Origin: Galerina marginata
Lineage: Eukaryota > Basidiomycota > Agaricomycetes > Agaricales > Galerinaceae
Direction: 5' to 3'
Length of the DNA: 64,000 bases
Assembly: GCA_023014335.1 (NCBI GenBank)
Contig: JAECYW010000004.1
Location: 2,666,001-2,730,000, forward strand
Part shown: one piece after another, positions 1-9,774 of the stretch
Layout: the number at the start of each line of letters is the position of its first letter
Numbering within the stretch: the stretch's first letter is position 1
Position numbers and translations under genes: made by a program
The notes under the pieces: model-generated
Databases searched by the model: none
Seen by the model: only the letters and a program-made list of their open reading frames with translations
What the model was told of the DNA's origin: nothing

Positions 1-94
1 GTAAATAATATGTAGTCTGCTCAAATCTGAATGGATTGGGATGTTCTTATACTCAAAAAAAGCAGAAAAATGAGGCAATTCTAGCATGCCTAAA

Positions 95-300
95 ATTGCC
101 TGGTCACTTGACTAGAAAGGCCCTGATTTTTACGAATTTTTTGATAGCAAGATCATCAAAATTGGCCTAGTAATGGCTGAGATACAGAAACCATGCAGAG
201 TCACTCTATGAGTGGGAGAATTTCAAATGATTGCGTTAGGAACCATTTCTGCCTGCTATGCAGGCCAGAAAACAAGTTCTTTTACTACGTAAGAACTTGT
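95..300. repeat. Diverged end of the palindrome-tipped foldback family
   Basis: This stretch aligns by eye, with many mismatches, to the right arm of the foldback element at 6,831-7,480: a CCTGGTCACT block, a GGCCCTGA block, then the AATGGCTGAGATA-like block. It ends in the family's terminal palindrome at 272-300 (ACAAGTTC, a short centre with TACGTA, GAACTTGT). A 20-base direct repeat starting AACTTGTAACAAG follows at about 294-313 and again at about 332-351. The left part of the copy may lie outside the window. It is noncoding. Confidence 0.6.
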
Positions 301-349
301 AACAAGATTAATTATTAGACTACAATAAGAAACTTGTAACAAGATTAAT

Positions 350-1345
350 TTATACGTCGCTTATAATTGTCCAACGTGTGTTATCATCTGTGAAACTGAC
401 AAAATATTGCTGTCCGCCAAGAGTATTGACGTTGGCAGGCCCCCAAACATCCGAGTGGATCTCCTCCCCAAACTCCAAAGCTCTCTTGCCCTCGCAAACC
501 TTTGAAACAGCCTTCCGCTTTGTTTTGGCTTGAATACAGGCATCGTACTGAATAGGTTTGTCCGAATCCACTAATTCCACACCCTTAATGAGACCATCCT
601 TTAGGCCCTATTCAGGATCCCGGTTATCTCTCAGTTTAGGCCGGTTAGGCTTGGTTAAGTTAGGCACACATTTTTAAAAAGGAGATCCTACCTTTGATCC
701 CAAGCATGACCAAACTCATGTGATTCTGCTGTTTTTTCACATCATCTCTGCCAGCTCATCGCTGTTTCTAATGGTCTTCATCGTCGTTTGCAACAGTGAG
801 CTCAGTGTTGGCTGTCCCTCTTGCACTTACACTGGCGCTTTTGCACAAATAAATTAAAAATAAGTTTTACTTTGCATTACAGACTTTTTATAATTGAATA
901 AGCTTGTATTTACTGAGATATTGAGGCCCGCCATAAATGTTGGTGGGAGTGGCAGACAATGAGCAAGAATTTTGGTTGTTGGGGAAGGAACATGAGAATG
1001 ATCTCAGCCCACGTGCATGCTGTGACTCCCATCATCACATCAGCTTGAAACCTAACCTAACCAACAAAAACCGAGAGTAACTGAGATCCCGAATGGGGCC
1101 TTACTAGTTTCTTTGCATCTGCCAAATTAATGTGTCCCATGCAACAATGAAACTCCATAAGAGTTAATTTCTGTACATCCTCAGTTTCCGCAGCATTAAC
1201 CAAAGGCTGATCACAAAAGACGCGATATAGGTCCTTAACCTTTGGAATGACCCCAATAAGCTCGCTGTTGCCATGTCGGATCTCGGCATACTGCCCACCA
1301 AAGGTGGTGAAAAAGCCTGCATCGTCGAGACATCCAATTGACTTG
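350..1345 (-). pseudogene. Ty1/copia pol fragment: pre-integrase and start of integrase
   Basis: On the minus strand, 1,345 down to 1,102 encodes a GAG-pre-integrase segment: a LDDAGFFTTFGG stretch, IGVIPKVKDLYRV, then an H-x-C-x2-MGH zinc-binding-type motif (EFHCCMGHI). After a 500-base interruption (604-1,103) the same reading frame resumes at 601 with C-x2-K spacing, EIHSDVWGP, and the integrase-core start YFVSFTDDNTRW. It stops near 350-365, before the second catalytic Asp and the Glu, so no active integrase remains. The upstream protease is missing. Gag and zinc knuckle of the same kind of element lie at 9,775-11,209 in the same orientation, which suggests one element split by later insertions. 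Identification rests on family motifs; the join across the interruption is seen directly. Confidence 0.8.
604..1100. mobile_element. 497-bp MITE with TTA target duplication, in a copia pol gene
   Basis: The element has imperfect terminal inverted repeats: the left end reads GGCCCTATTCAGGATC and the right end, reverse-complemented, reads GGCCCCATTCGGGATC, with similarity over about 33 bases. It is flanked by TTA on both sides (601-603 and 1,101-1,103). Removing the element plus one TTA rejoins the copia reading frame exactly (KKLV, KDGLIKGV, ELVDSD), so the boundaries are certain. A 3-base TTA duplication is typical of PIF/Harbinger elements, but no transposase is present, so the superfamily is an inference. 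The TTAGG/CCTAA-rich subterminal stretches (640-665, about 1,050-1,063) are also mutually inverted. Confidence 0.88.
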
Positions 1346-2865
1346 TGAAGCAGCCATTGCTGCGCATAGCAAATATGAGTTCTTTTTGTTTTTATTGTCA
1401 TAAGTTCATCAGTATCAAATACCCAGCTATTGATTATAATTTTTAGACTAGATAAAAACAGCATAAAATATTTAAAGACTCAAAACAAATCACACAATTC
1501 CTCAGCATTTACAATTAGTAATAAATTCATTCATTTGAATAATAAATTGAAGTATTTGAGGAATGGTGCAAATATTTGTCAATATTTGTGAGCATAAATA
1601 TACTCAGCAGATAACCCAGAATTTTGCAAATTTTATGATACAAAATTCATGATATTTGAACAAGAATCCAGAAAGCTATGATATTATAATATATTTAATC
1701 TCTTATCTTGGGCATTTACTTGAAAATTAAGTTATCAGATTGCATGGTATAAATATATTTGGACTCAGAAAAAATTTCTCTTATTTTACAAATTTTTTTT
1801 GCTTTCCACAACTTTCCCACACTTGGTTGCAAAACACTTATTTCTTGAATAATACAAACAGAACCAAATATTTGCAAATTATTATCCACCGATTTTATTG
1901 CCCTGAATTTTCTGAATTTTCTGATATTAAAATTATGTAATTTGAGTCAGAACTGAGCATGTTAGAGACTGATTACTGATTTGCAGACTTGCATCCAAAA
2001 GTCATTTCTCAATGAGGAAATTACCTGGTCACATGATTTTAATATATTTGTAATCAGAAAAATTCAAGCTATTTTTCAGTATTTTTTCCGGATTTATTAC
2101 ATAACATTCTCACCCCGCAGATCAGATCTGCATGCTTAAAAGCCTAATAATCCGATCATGATCGACATTGTGCACAGCATGATGCACGCCAAGATCAAAA
2201 ATGGGTTTAGTCGACCCACTTTTGATCTTGGCGTGCGTCATCAGTCAATTAATGATGCGTGATGTCATTAATGTGCAATTCCATACATGTAAATATTTAT
2301 TTTAGGCGTATCTCCATCAAATCTTCACGGATTCTGATGAAATAAATTGTAAAATATTTAGAAAATTCAGGGCTATAAATCATATTAAATGTGCGTTGCG
2401 GGAATCGGACTATTTGGTGACGTATGGGCGTTATAAGAGTTGTTGACGGCATATCAGAGTATTGCATCATTGGTTACCAAGGGAAGTGATGGATCTGATG
2501 TCATAAATATAGCAATGTGATGTCATTGATCCCATCAATCAATCAAGCTAAATTTAGAATGTGTTACTTTAAGCAATCAATACTGAGGATTGATGTATTT
2601 TATGCTATTCTGCACCAATTTTCCTGAAAAAAAAAAGATATTACTTGGAAAATTAATGGGATCAGTTTTTATTAAGAAGGTTTAGCAGTTGCGCAATTGA
2701 ATGATGTATTATTTTGGGAATCAATCACATTGGCAACACGCAACAGATGGTTACTAGGGAAAATAATGCATCACCAATCAATCAAAGTTGTCATCAAATG
2801 TGTTCTCACGACTTCATTTTTTGAATTAAAAGACTACAAACATTTGTAGCAACTAGGAACAAAGA
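1346..2865. other. AT-rich, gene-free repeat remnants
   Basis: No coding region can be supported. The left edge (1,346-1,390) carries the family motif GCAGCCATTGCTGCGCAT that also lies inside the foldback element near 7,210-7,230, so this edge is probably the terminus of an insertion into the copia element. Around 2,024 there is a short ACCTGGTCAC block as in the foldback arms. The rest is AT-rich sequence with short ORFs of no recognisable type, plus one long hairpin listed separately. Confidence 0.5.
2184..2236. repeat. Long hairpin, 23-bp stem
   Basis: The 53-base sequence folds into a 23-base stem (GCACGCCAAGATCAAAA followed by a mismatch and TGGGT) around a 7-base loop TTAGTCG, with one mismatched pair. 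Such a near-perfect stem in AT-rich repeat DNA is probably a small palindromic insertion or the tip of another foldback element. No terminator or RNA gene role can be supported. Confidence 0.6.
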
Positions 2866-2979
2866 CTACAAAAAAAGTGAAGCCGTGAGAGAAAATGAAT
2901 GAAAAATGTGGTCGCACTGCAAGCAAATTAGCGGAAAGTCAGAATAAGAACGAGTTCTTTTACTAACGTAAGAACTTGT
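2866..2979. repeat. Right end of another foldback-family copy
   Basis: This copy matches the arm end of the 6,831-7,480 element: GTGAGAGAAAATGAATG, then GTCGCACTGCAAGCAA, then AGAATAAGAAC and the terminal palindrome (2,952-2,979: GAGTTC, TTTTACTAACGTAA, GAACTTGT). One half of the palindrome starts with CGAGT instead of CAAGT, so the copy is older or diverged. The rest of the element to the left is not recognisable. Confidence 0.65.
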
Positions 2980-3105
2980 AATATCAATGCAAAACTGACA
3001 CTCAGGGTGTATAGGACATTGGTAAGTCACAACTTCGTGAAGGTGTCTGCATGACACGTTCGTATAGAGAATCCTCAGATTCCTCATCCATCTCTTTTAC
3101 AAGTC

Positions 3106-4222
3106 CACTTCAGGATCCTCTTTTGGAGTACCTATTAGGTAGGGTAAATTCCTATGTTTTACCCTACCTAATAGGTAGTGGAAAAAGATTTTTTCAAAAC
3201 AAATTGTTTTTAAAACATTTTTTAGAAACATTTTTTATCAAAAGATTTTTGAGTGACCCCCCAGCTAAAACTCAAAACATTTTCTAGTATCAAAACATAT
3301 TTCAAAAAAAATGATATGGGGTGCCAGGGGTCCTTGTTTTTCTGATGAATTTTTCCACGCTTCTGGTGGATTTTTTGGGGTGAAATATATATCTATAGGC
3401 TGCATTTTTGAGGGGTATTCTGTACAGATATTAGACAAACAAAAAAAAAAGCATTACATATACCCCTAGAAATTAGCTAGGGTTTTTATTTTTACAGAAA
3501 TCTCACATGCAGTATGTATTACCAGGAATTTTTCTATATATACAGCCTGGATTTTCACTAAATATTTACCAGAAATTGCTCAAAATTCTCTATATATATG
3601 CCTTCAAATTCTCCTATATATAGCTTAAAATCTTTATATATATGCCTATAGTTTTCTATATATATGGGTTGGATTTGTAGCACTTTAATTATAGCTGCAT
3701 ATAAGGTATCTATTAGGTTAATTAATTCCTAATAGAACATGTAGAATATAGAAGTAGACAGAAAATGAATTTTGGAAAAATATAAATTGTAAAAATGTTT
3801 TGAAAAAGGTTTTACAATAAAATGTTTTTGTCACAAAACATTTTATATTATTTTGGCAGTGCCAGAAGTTCTAAAATTTACGATATAAAGAGCAAATTTT
3901 TTAGAATATAATATCAAGTATTTCTATTTTTAGACCTAGACCCTGAGAAATCTTTATTTAGAACTATTTCTATTTTTAAATTTTGACCCTGAATTTCCTT
4001 TTTTAGAAAGTGAGCCTAGTTTTCATCTATCTCTAAAATTGGTTTTTAGAACTAATTCTATTTTTAGATCATGATTTTGGAATTTCTTTTTCTGGTAATC
4101 TTTAGATCTTGCCAACTATTTTTAGAACCAATCATAGGATTGATTTATTTTTAGAAAATTACTTACTATATCAGGCAATTATACTTGACTATATTATAAT
4201 TCAATTAATTCTTAATAGTTTT
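3106..4222 (+). repeat. Left inverted arm of the 3.7-kb foldback element
   Basis: This 1,117-base AT-rich arm pairs with 5,741-6,830. It contains runs of TATATATG-type repeats at about 3,530-3,670 and repeated TTTTTAGA/TCTATTTTTAGA motifs at about 3,860-4,160. Small ORFs in it are mirrored in the other arm and are not genes. Confidence 0.85.
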
Positions 4223-5740
4223 GAATGAAAAAAATTGAATAATAATTCTAAAATTCAGCTCTTTTGTAGTATTCAAACAAAGCTTTGTTTATACCTATAG
4301 CAATTAACCCTCATCATGCTAGAAATATTTGGAGATCATAAGTTATTGAATTCTGCTGCTATTTTTGCATACTATTGCCCCCTCTGACTATTTTGCAGAG
4401 AATGCAAAATATCCCACAAGCTGTTTGAATTCTGCCAAGTCATGTGTTTTTACCGTAGAATTGGCAAAATAGTACATAGTAAATTCCTAACAACCTACGA
4501 TTGGATTTTGGATTCTCATCAAAATAATCCAGGCACTATAGCGACAACTGGCACTTTGAAATTCTATAATGTGGTCTAAGAAGGAACACTCTATTCTAGT
4601 AAAGCCAACTGGTAACTATCTCACTCTTGAGCATAATGTGGATAGAATAGATTGATGTATTTTTCTCTTTTTAACAGCCTATGCGCATAAAACATAGATC
4701 ACTGATCTTATTCAGAGCAATACAAATGCCTGGCCAGTAGATAATAAATTGCTGGATTGAGGTTAGTTAGATATGCTTACAAAAAACACTATATAAATAG
4801 TGGATAATACTCTAGCATAATAGCTTATAGCTAAAGCAGATGCTGTGTGTGTTTTTTTTACTGCTTAAGCACATAAACTGAAGCTACAATATACTCAGAG
4901 TTTGGCTTATAGAAGATAGTATAGATGTAATTCTTAAGAATAGCCTGCAGATGCATCAGACACTATGATAGTGAGCTTAAGCAAGCACCTCAGGTAGACT
5001 AAATGCATTCAGATTAGAGAAACAGATTCAGATAGACTTGGTCTAAACTCATAGTAAAAGCAGAACATTGCTCTGTCTTGCTCTGATAGTATGTCACTGG
5101 TCTAAATGGATTGTCCATCCGTCATTCCGACCAGAATGCGGATGGACTTTCTCCCTTCTACTTCTCAGAATTGTTCATCCCTTCCCACACAATTCTCATG
5201 TTATCCTCATGTTGGTAAGGATCAGGCCCGAGGCTTCTTTCCGTAGTATATCTTACCGAGGTCTTTCCGAGTTTTGGAGTTGTGGAGTTGGGAACAACTC
5301 TGCTCTTATATTTAAAGACTTGTAATTACACCTTAGGACTTAAGTCTGAATATTAGTTTATCCACCCCTATAACCTCTGCATTTCATCACTCTCAATCTA
5401 TCTAAGTCATTCACCTCCGAGATATGCTTTAGGGTGAGGTGCTGATCCTCCAGTCTCCTGACCATAAATTGGGGCACATTGTTGGGCTAGGCATAGTTCA
5501 TAGCTGAGGCCAAAGCCCTGTCCATCTGGTTCCATGTTCCGCGTTCCGTCGGAATCTTGGAATCTCGGAATGTCAGACTCAGTTTTAACACATCCAACCT
5601 GTGTATTTTCCTAGTGAGCAAACAAAGAAATAGAGTGGCTAAATCTTGCAGCTGTGGAAATTATTAGATATTTATTACCTAATAATTATGTTTAATTACT
5701 CTATCAATGGATAATGACTTAATAAAAAGCTATATGGCTT
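4223..5740. other. Centre of the foldback element, no intact gene
   Basis: The unique centre between the arms is about 1.5 kb. I see no long ORF. A hairpin at about 5,112-5,147 has the stem GTCCATCCG and its complement, with an inner CATTC/GAATG pair. In one plus-strand frame near 4,960-4,990 the residues ELKQAP resemble the LKQAP core of copia reverse transcriptases, but stops surround it. At most this is a heavily decayed retroelement fragment carried by the foldback element. Confidence 0.4.
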
Positions 5741-6830
5741 AAAACTATTAAGAATTAATTGAATTATAATATAGTCAAGTATAATTGTCTGATATAGTAA
5801 GTAAATTTCCAAAAATAGACCAATCCTATGATTGGTTCTAAAAATAGTTGGCAAGATCTAAAGATTACTAGAAAAGGAAATTTCAAAATCATGATCTAAA
5901 AATAGAATTAGTTCTAAAAACCAATTTTAGAGATAGATGAAAACTAGGCTCACTTTCTAAAAAAGGAAATTCAGGGTCAAAATTTAAAAATAGAAATAGT
6001 TCTAAATAAAGATTTCTCAGGGTCTAGGTCTAAAAATAGAAATACTTGATATTATATTCTAAAAAATTTGCTCTTTATATCGTAAATTTTAGAACTTCTG
6101 GCACTGCCAAAATAATATAAAATGTTTTGTAACAAAAACATTTTTACAATTTATATTTTTCCAAAATTCATTTTCTGTCTACTTCTATATTCTACATGTT
6201 CTATTAGGAATTAATTAACCTAATAGATACCTTATATGCAGCTATAATTAAAGTGCTAAAAATCCAACCCATATATATAGAAAACTATAGGCATATATAT
6301 AAAGATTTTAAGCTATATATAGGAGAATTTGAAGGCATATATATAGAGAATTTTGAGCAATTTCTGGTAAATATTTAGTGAAAATCCAGGCTGTATATAT
6401 AGAAAAATTCCTGGTAATACATACTGCATGTGAGATTTCTGTAAAAATAAAAACCCTAGCTAATTTCTAGGGGTATATGTAATGCTTTTTTTTTTGTTTG
6501 TCTAATATCTGTACAGAATACCCCTCAAAAATGCAGCCTATAGATATATATTTCACCCCAAAAAATCCACCAGAAGCGTGGAAAAATTCATCAGAAAAAC
6601 AAGGACCCCTGGCACCCCATATCATTTTTTTTGAAATATGTTTTGATACTAGAAAATGTTTTGAGTTTTAGCTGGGGGGTCACTCAAAAATCTTTTGATA
6701 AAAAATGTTTCTAAAAAATGTTTTAAAAACAATTTGTTTTGAAAAAATCTTTTTCCACTACCTATTAGGTAGGGTAAAACATAGGAATTTACCCTACCTA
6801 ATAGGTACTCCAAAAGGGGATCCTGAAGTG
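5741..6830 (-). repeat. Right inverted arm of the 3.7-kb foldback element
   Basis: This arm is the reverse complement of 3,106-4,222 with scattered differences and small indels (1,090 against 1,117 bases). It ends in GGATCCTGAAGTG immediately before the 7-base target repeat at 6,831-6,837. Confidence 0.85.
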
Positions 6831-7480
6831 ACAAGTCCTTACGTAGTAAAAGGACTTGTTCTTATCCAGAGAACAAGCCAAATTGCTTGCAGTGCGACCA
6901 CTGATTTTGTTCATTTTCTCTCACGCTGTCAAACTTCACTAAAATTGTGATATCTTGGCCATTTCTTGACTATTTACAATGATTTTGGTATCAGAAAAAT
7001 CACACAATTCAGGGCCAACCTGGTCACTGACTGCGTTATTAATCATTTACCTGAGATAAAGTACGTAAGGACTTGTTTTTGCCATGTGCAGCAATGGCTG
7101 CTATGCAAGTGAGAAATACTCCAGCACCACAGTCATCGTGGTTGTCGTGGCATTTATCAGATAGGTGCTTGGCCTCGGCCTTGCACTCACTGCTGGATGG
7201 ACTTGCATAGCAGCCATTGCTGCGCATGGCAAAAACAAGTCCTTACGTACTTTATCTCAGGTAAATGATTAATAACGCAGTCAGTGACCAGGTTGGCCCT
7301 GAATTGTGTGATTTTTCTGATACCAAAATCATTATAAATGGTCAAGAAATGGCCAAGATATCACAATTTTAGTGAAGTTTGACAGCGTGAGAGAAAATCA
7401 ACGAAATCAGAGGTCGCACTGCAAGCAATTTGGCTTGTCCTCTGGATAAGAACAAGTCCTTTTACTACGTAAGGACTTGT
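6831..7480. mobile_element. 650-bp foldback element with 280-bp arms
   Basis: Left arm 6,831-7,110 and right arm 7,201-7,480 are inverted copies differing at only about nine or ten positions by eye, around a 90-base spacer. Both tips carry the palindrome ACAAGTCC, TTACGTAGTAAAA, GGACTTGT. A second palindrome-like motif (ACGTAAGGACTTGTTTTTGCCAT) marks the inner edge of each arm. The left tip was opened by the 3.7-kb element, so its first seven bases also appear at 3,099-3,105. Such high arm identity suggests recent movement or gene conversion between the arms. No coding capacity is seen. Confidence 0.85.
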
Positions 7481-8018
7481 AACAAGTTATTGGGCTAGCA
7501 AGCTGAATTCTTAACGGATTTCCTTGAAATAAGTTGTGTAATTAGCAAAAAGTTCAGCCCTTTAATATTGTGGTCCGTGCATAAAAGTCAGGTGACCGGA
7601 AAATTGCCAAATTTGGAAATACTCAAACCGGATTGATTTAAATTGGAAGAATTTGGTAATTTGACCAAGTTAAACATTTCAGTGGGTTTCCAAACACTTC
7701 AAAATAATAATCTCAGGGTCCAGGTCCATCAAAATTGTTTTTTATTGGGGTATTTACCTTCTATTTTATGTGACTTGTGCAATTTCAGCTGAGTTTATCA
7801 TAAAACACAAGATTTGGAGGCTGTGGGAAATAATTTAAAACTCAGGGACATCAAATATTTGGCTTTGAGGTGAAAAATTTTAATTATGTAATTCCAATGG
7901 TATCATTATCTCCAAATTTGGCTTGCAGATAGTGAAAATCTGTGCTGTTTTGCTCAAAAAGACAAGATTTCAGAATGTGGGAAATAAAATTCAGGGTCCG
8001 CTACACGCACCATGTTAT
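7481..8018. other. AT-rich gene-free stretch
   Basis: No gene is supported. The sequence has short phrases shared with the nest (for example GGGTCCAGGTCC and GGTGACCGG), and looks like decayed repeat DNA. Confidence 0.4.
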
Positions 8019-8095
8019 AGCCCTGAATTGTGTGATTTTTTTGATACCAAAATCATTGTAAATGGTCAAGAAATGGCCAAGATATCACAACTTGT
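8019..8095 (+). repeat. Left piece of a split foldback-family arm
   Basis: These bases match the right-arm sequence of the 650-base element (GCCCTGAATTGTGTGATTTTT through GATATCACAA) with few changes. The arm then breaks off and resumes at 9,657 with TTTTAGTGAAGTTTGACAG, so a later 1.56-kb block has been inserted. Confidence 0.7.
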
Positions 8096-9656
8096 TTTGT
8101 AGGCCATTGCAAAGCATGGCATGTCCGAGTCCGTTTTTCTTTCACTCCAAAGCCTTCTATGTATTTGTAAACAATGTATTTTATAACATATTCACTACTA
8201 CCCGAGTAGTGACTGACCTGGATTACTGAACCAAGCAAGGTGCCGGAAAACAAGAACATGGGTGGAGGAAGTGGGCAGCAGCATGGCATCACCTGCATTG
8301 GTATTGTATGTGGTGCCATCACCCAGAGGCGGCACTTCAACCTCATCGACAGGGTGGGAAGGCACTGACCATATCTATGGTGGTTGAGGAGGCAGACACA
8401 GAGCGATGTTGACGGGGTTGAGGAAGCTAATAATGGTGCTGTGGCGTCTGGTGATGAACCACATCATCTGCATTGATGTCGTTCGAGGTAGAAAAGTGAC
8501 CGCAGCAGCCACGTTGACAGAGTAGGGGAAGTCGTGTGCATCCACGGTCGGCTGTTGACTTGGCAGATATAGCGCAAGAAAGCAGCAGCAGTGGCATGGC
8601 CTCCTGCATTGACGATGTAGGGAAATGCAGGAGGTCGTGATCATGGCCGCTATAGAGACGAAGGTGGCTAAACGACTTGGTAGAGGGGCTGATTGCGGCG
8701 ACACAGGGACATTGCTTTCGCTGCAGATGGGGCGTTGATAGGCAAAAGGTTCCGGGACGCAACCATCAGGGAGGAGAGGTTGAGGGATCGCGAGGACATT
8801 GCTCTTTTTAGAGAATTGCCTGCCGTCTCTCTGGCTGCTGGGCTTGCGTTTGTGCCTGGGTCTGGAAGAAGCGGGAGTAGTGCTGTTGATGATCGCCAGC
8901 AGGCAACAACGGAAAAGGGCCTGAACGGAGGAAGCAGAATAGTGCTGACAGCGCGGGACGTGGGTGACGGCATCAGCCACATCAAGGAAGTGGAGGTGGT
9001 GGTGCACCGTCGGCCATGTCAATGCCAAATGATGAGGTGCAGGCACCGTACAGGAGCCAGAGACATAGGGCCGCATTGGCCAACAAAATGGATGAATGAC
9101 GTCGCGGTGATGGAGCCGTGGCATCTGCGTCAAGGCTGAAGGTAAAGGCGATGTAGCGGCATTGTCTTTGTGCATGTTGATGGGTATAGCAACGTCAATC
9201 ACAGCCATGGCGGTTGAGGCGGATGGGGGTTCTTTGCTAACGTAAGGACACCTAGCGCGAGTCTTTTTCTGTGACGTAGAGACAACCACAGGGTGTAATG
9301 AGGAGGCCGACGTGCTGACCAGCAGGTTAGCTGCATAGCGCAGTTCATTTTCGCGACGCACCTTGTGTGTCCGAATCCCAGTGCCCACTCACCCATATCC
9401 TTCGTCAACCTTGATTTCCGGCCCACATACCTCATTGGAGGGGAGGGGCACTCAGAGCAGTGCTTGGCGTTGTTCCAGTCATATAGACGATGCAAGTGGG
9501 GAATGGGTGAGAGGGAAAGACAAACACCGATGATGACGGAAATAGAAGCACGGCTAAAAATAGTTCTTGGGGTTTGCCGGCTAAATGAGCGTAACGCAGG
9601 CCCAAAATTTGGGTGGGTCAAGAACAATAAAAGAACGAGCCCTATAAATAGGACTC
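8096..9656. mobile_element. GC-richer 1.56-kb insertion inside a family arm
   Basis: This block interrupts a foldback-family arm exactly where the intact copy reads on without a break. Its base composition is visibly richer in G and C than the flanks. Its left end carries a GCCATTGC-x3-GCATGGCA motif resembling the inner motif of the family. Its right end carries a palindrome ACGAGCCC, TATAAATA, GGACTCGT that resembles the family's terminal palindrome, so it may be a variant member carrying foreign filler DNA. A 337-codon minus-strand ORF (8,375-9,388) runs through it, but its composition is low-complexity and no family is recognisable. I do not call it a gene. Confidence 0.5.
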
Positions 9657-9774
9657 GTAATTTTAGTGAAGTTTGACAGCATGAGAGAAAATCAACAAAA
9701 TCAGAGGTCGCACTGCAAGCAATTTGGCTTGTTCTCTGGATAAGAACAAGTCCTTTTACTACGTAAGGACTTGT
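9657..9774 (+). repeat. Right piece of the split foldback-family arm
   Basis: This piece continues the arm broken at 8,095 and ends in a perfect terminal palindrome at 9,746-9,774 (ACAAGTCC, TTTTACTACGTAA, GGACTTGT). Copia gag coding sequence begins in the very next bases on the minus strand, so this tip marks the right edge of the nest inserted in the copia element. Confidence 0.75.

Larger units (their letters stand above)
3106..6830. mobile_element. 3.7-kb foldback element with 1.1-kb inverted arms
   Basis: Left arm (3,106-4,222) and right arm (5,741-6,830) are inverted copies of each other with few differences. The outermost bases are CACTTCAGGATCC at one end and its complement at the other. 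Each arm also holds a subterminal palindrome (TACCTATTAGGTAGGGTAAA around 3,130-3,180 and its counterpart near 6,760-6,810). The element is flanked by the 7-base direct repeat ACAAGTC (3,099-3,105 and 6,831-6,837). Joining the flanks recreates an intact end of the 650-base foldback element, which proves that this one came later. No transposase ORF is present, so it must have been mobilised in trans. The superfamily is not clear. Confidence 0.85.

Noticed and set aside
3051..6834. Matching ORFs at both ends of the 3.7-kb element (about 60 identical residues)
   Set aside because: They are the two inverted arms read in opposite directions, so the identity is a by-product of the repeat and not two genes.
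8375..9388. 337-codon minus-strand ORF
   Set aside because: Low-complexity composition rich in Pro, Ser, His and Cys, inside an insertion in a repeat; no recognisable domain and no splice context.
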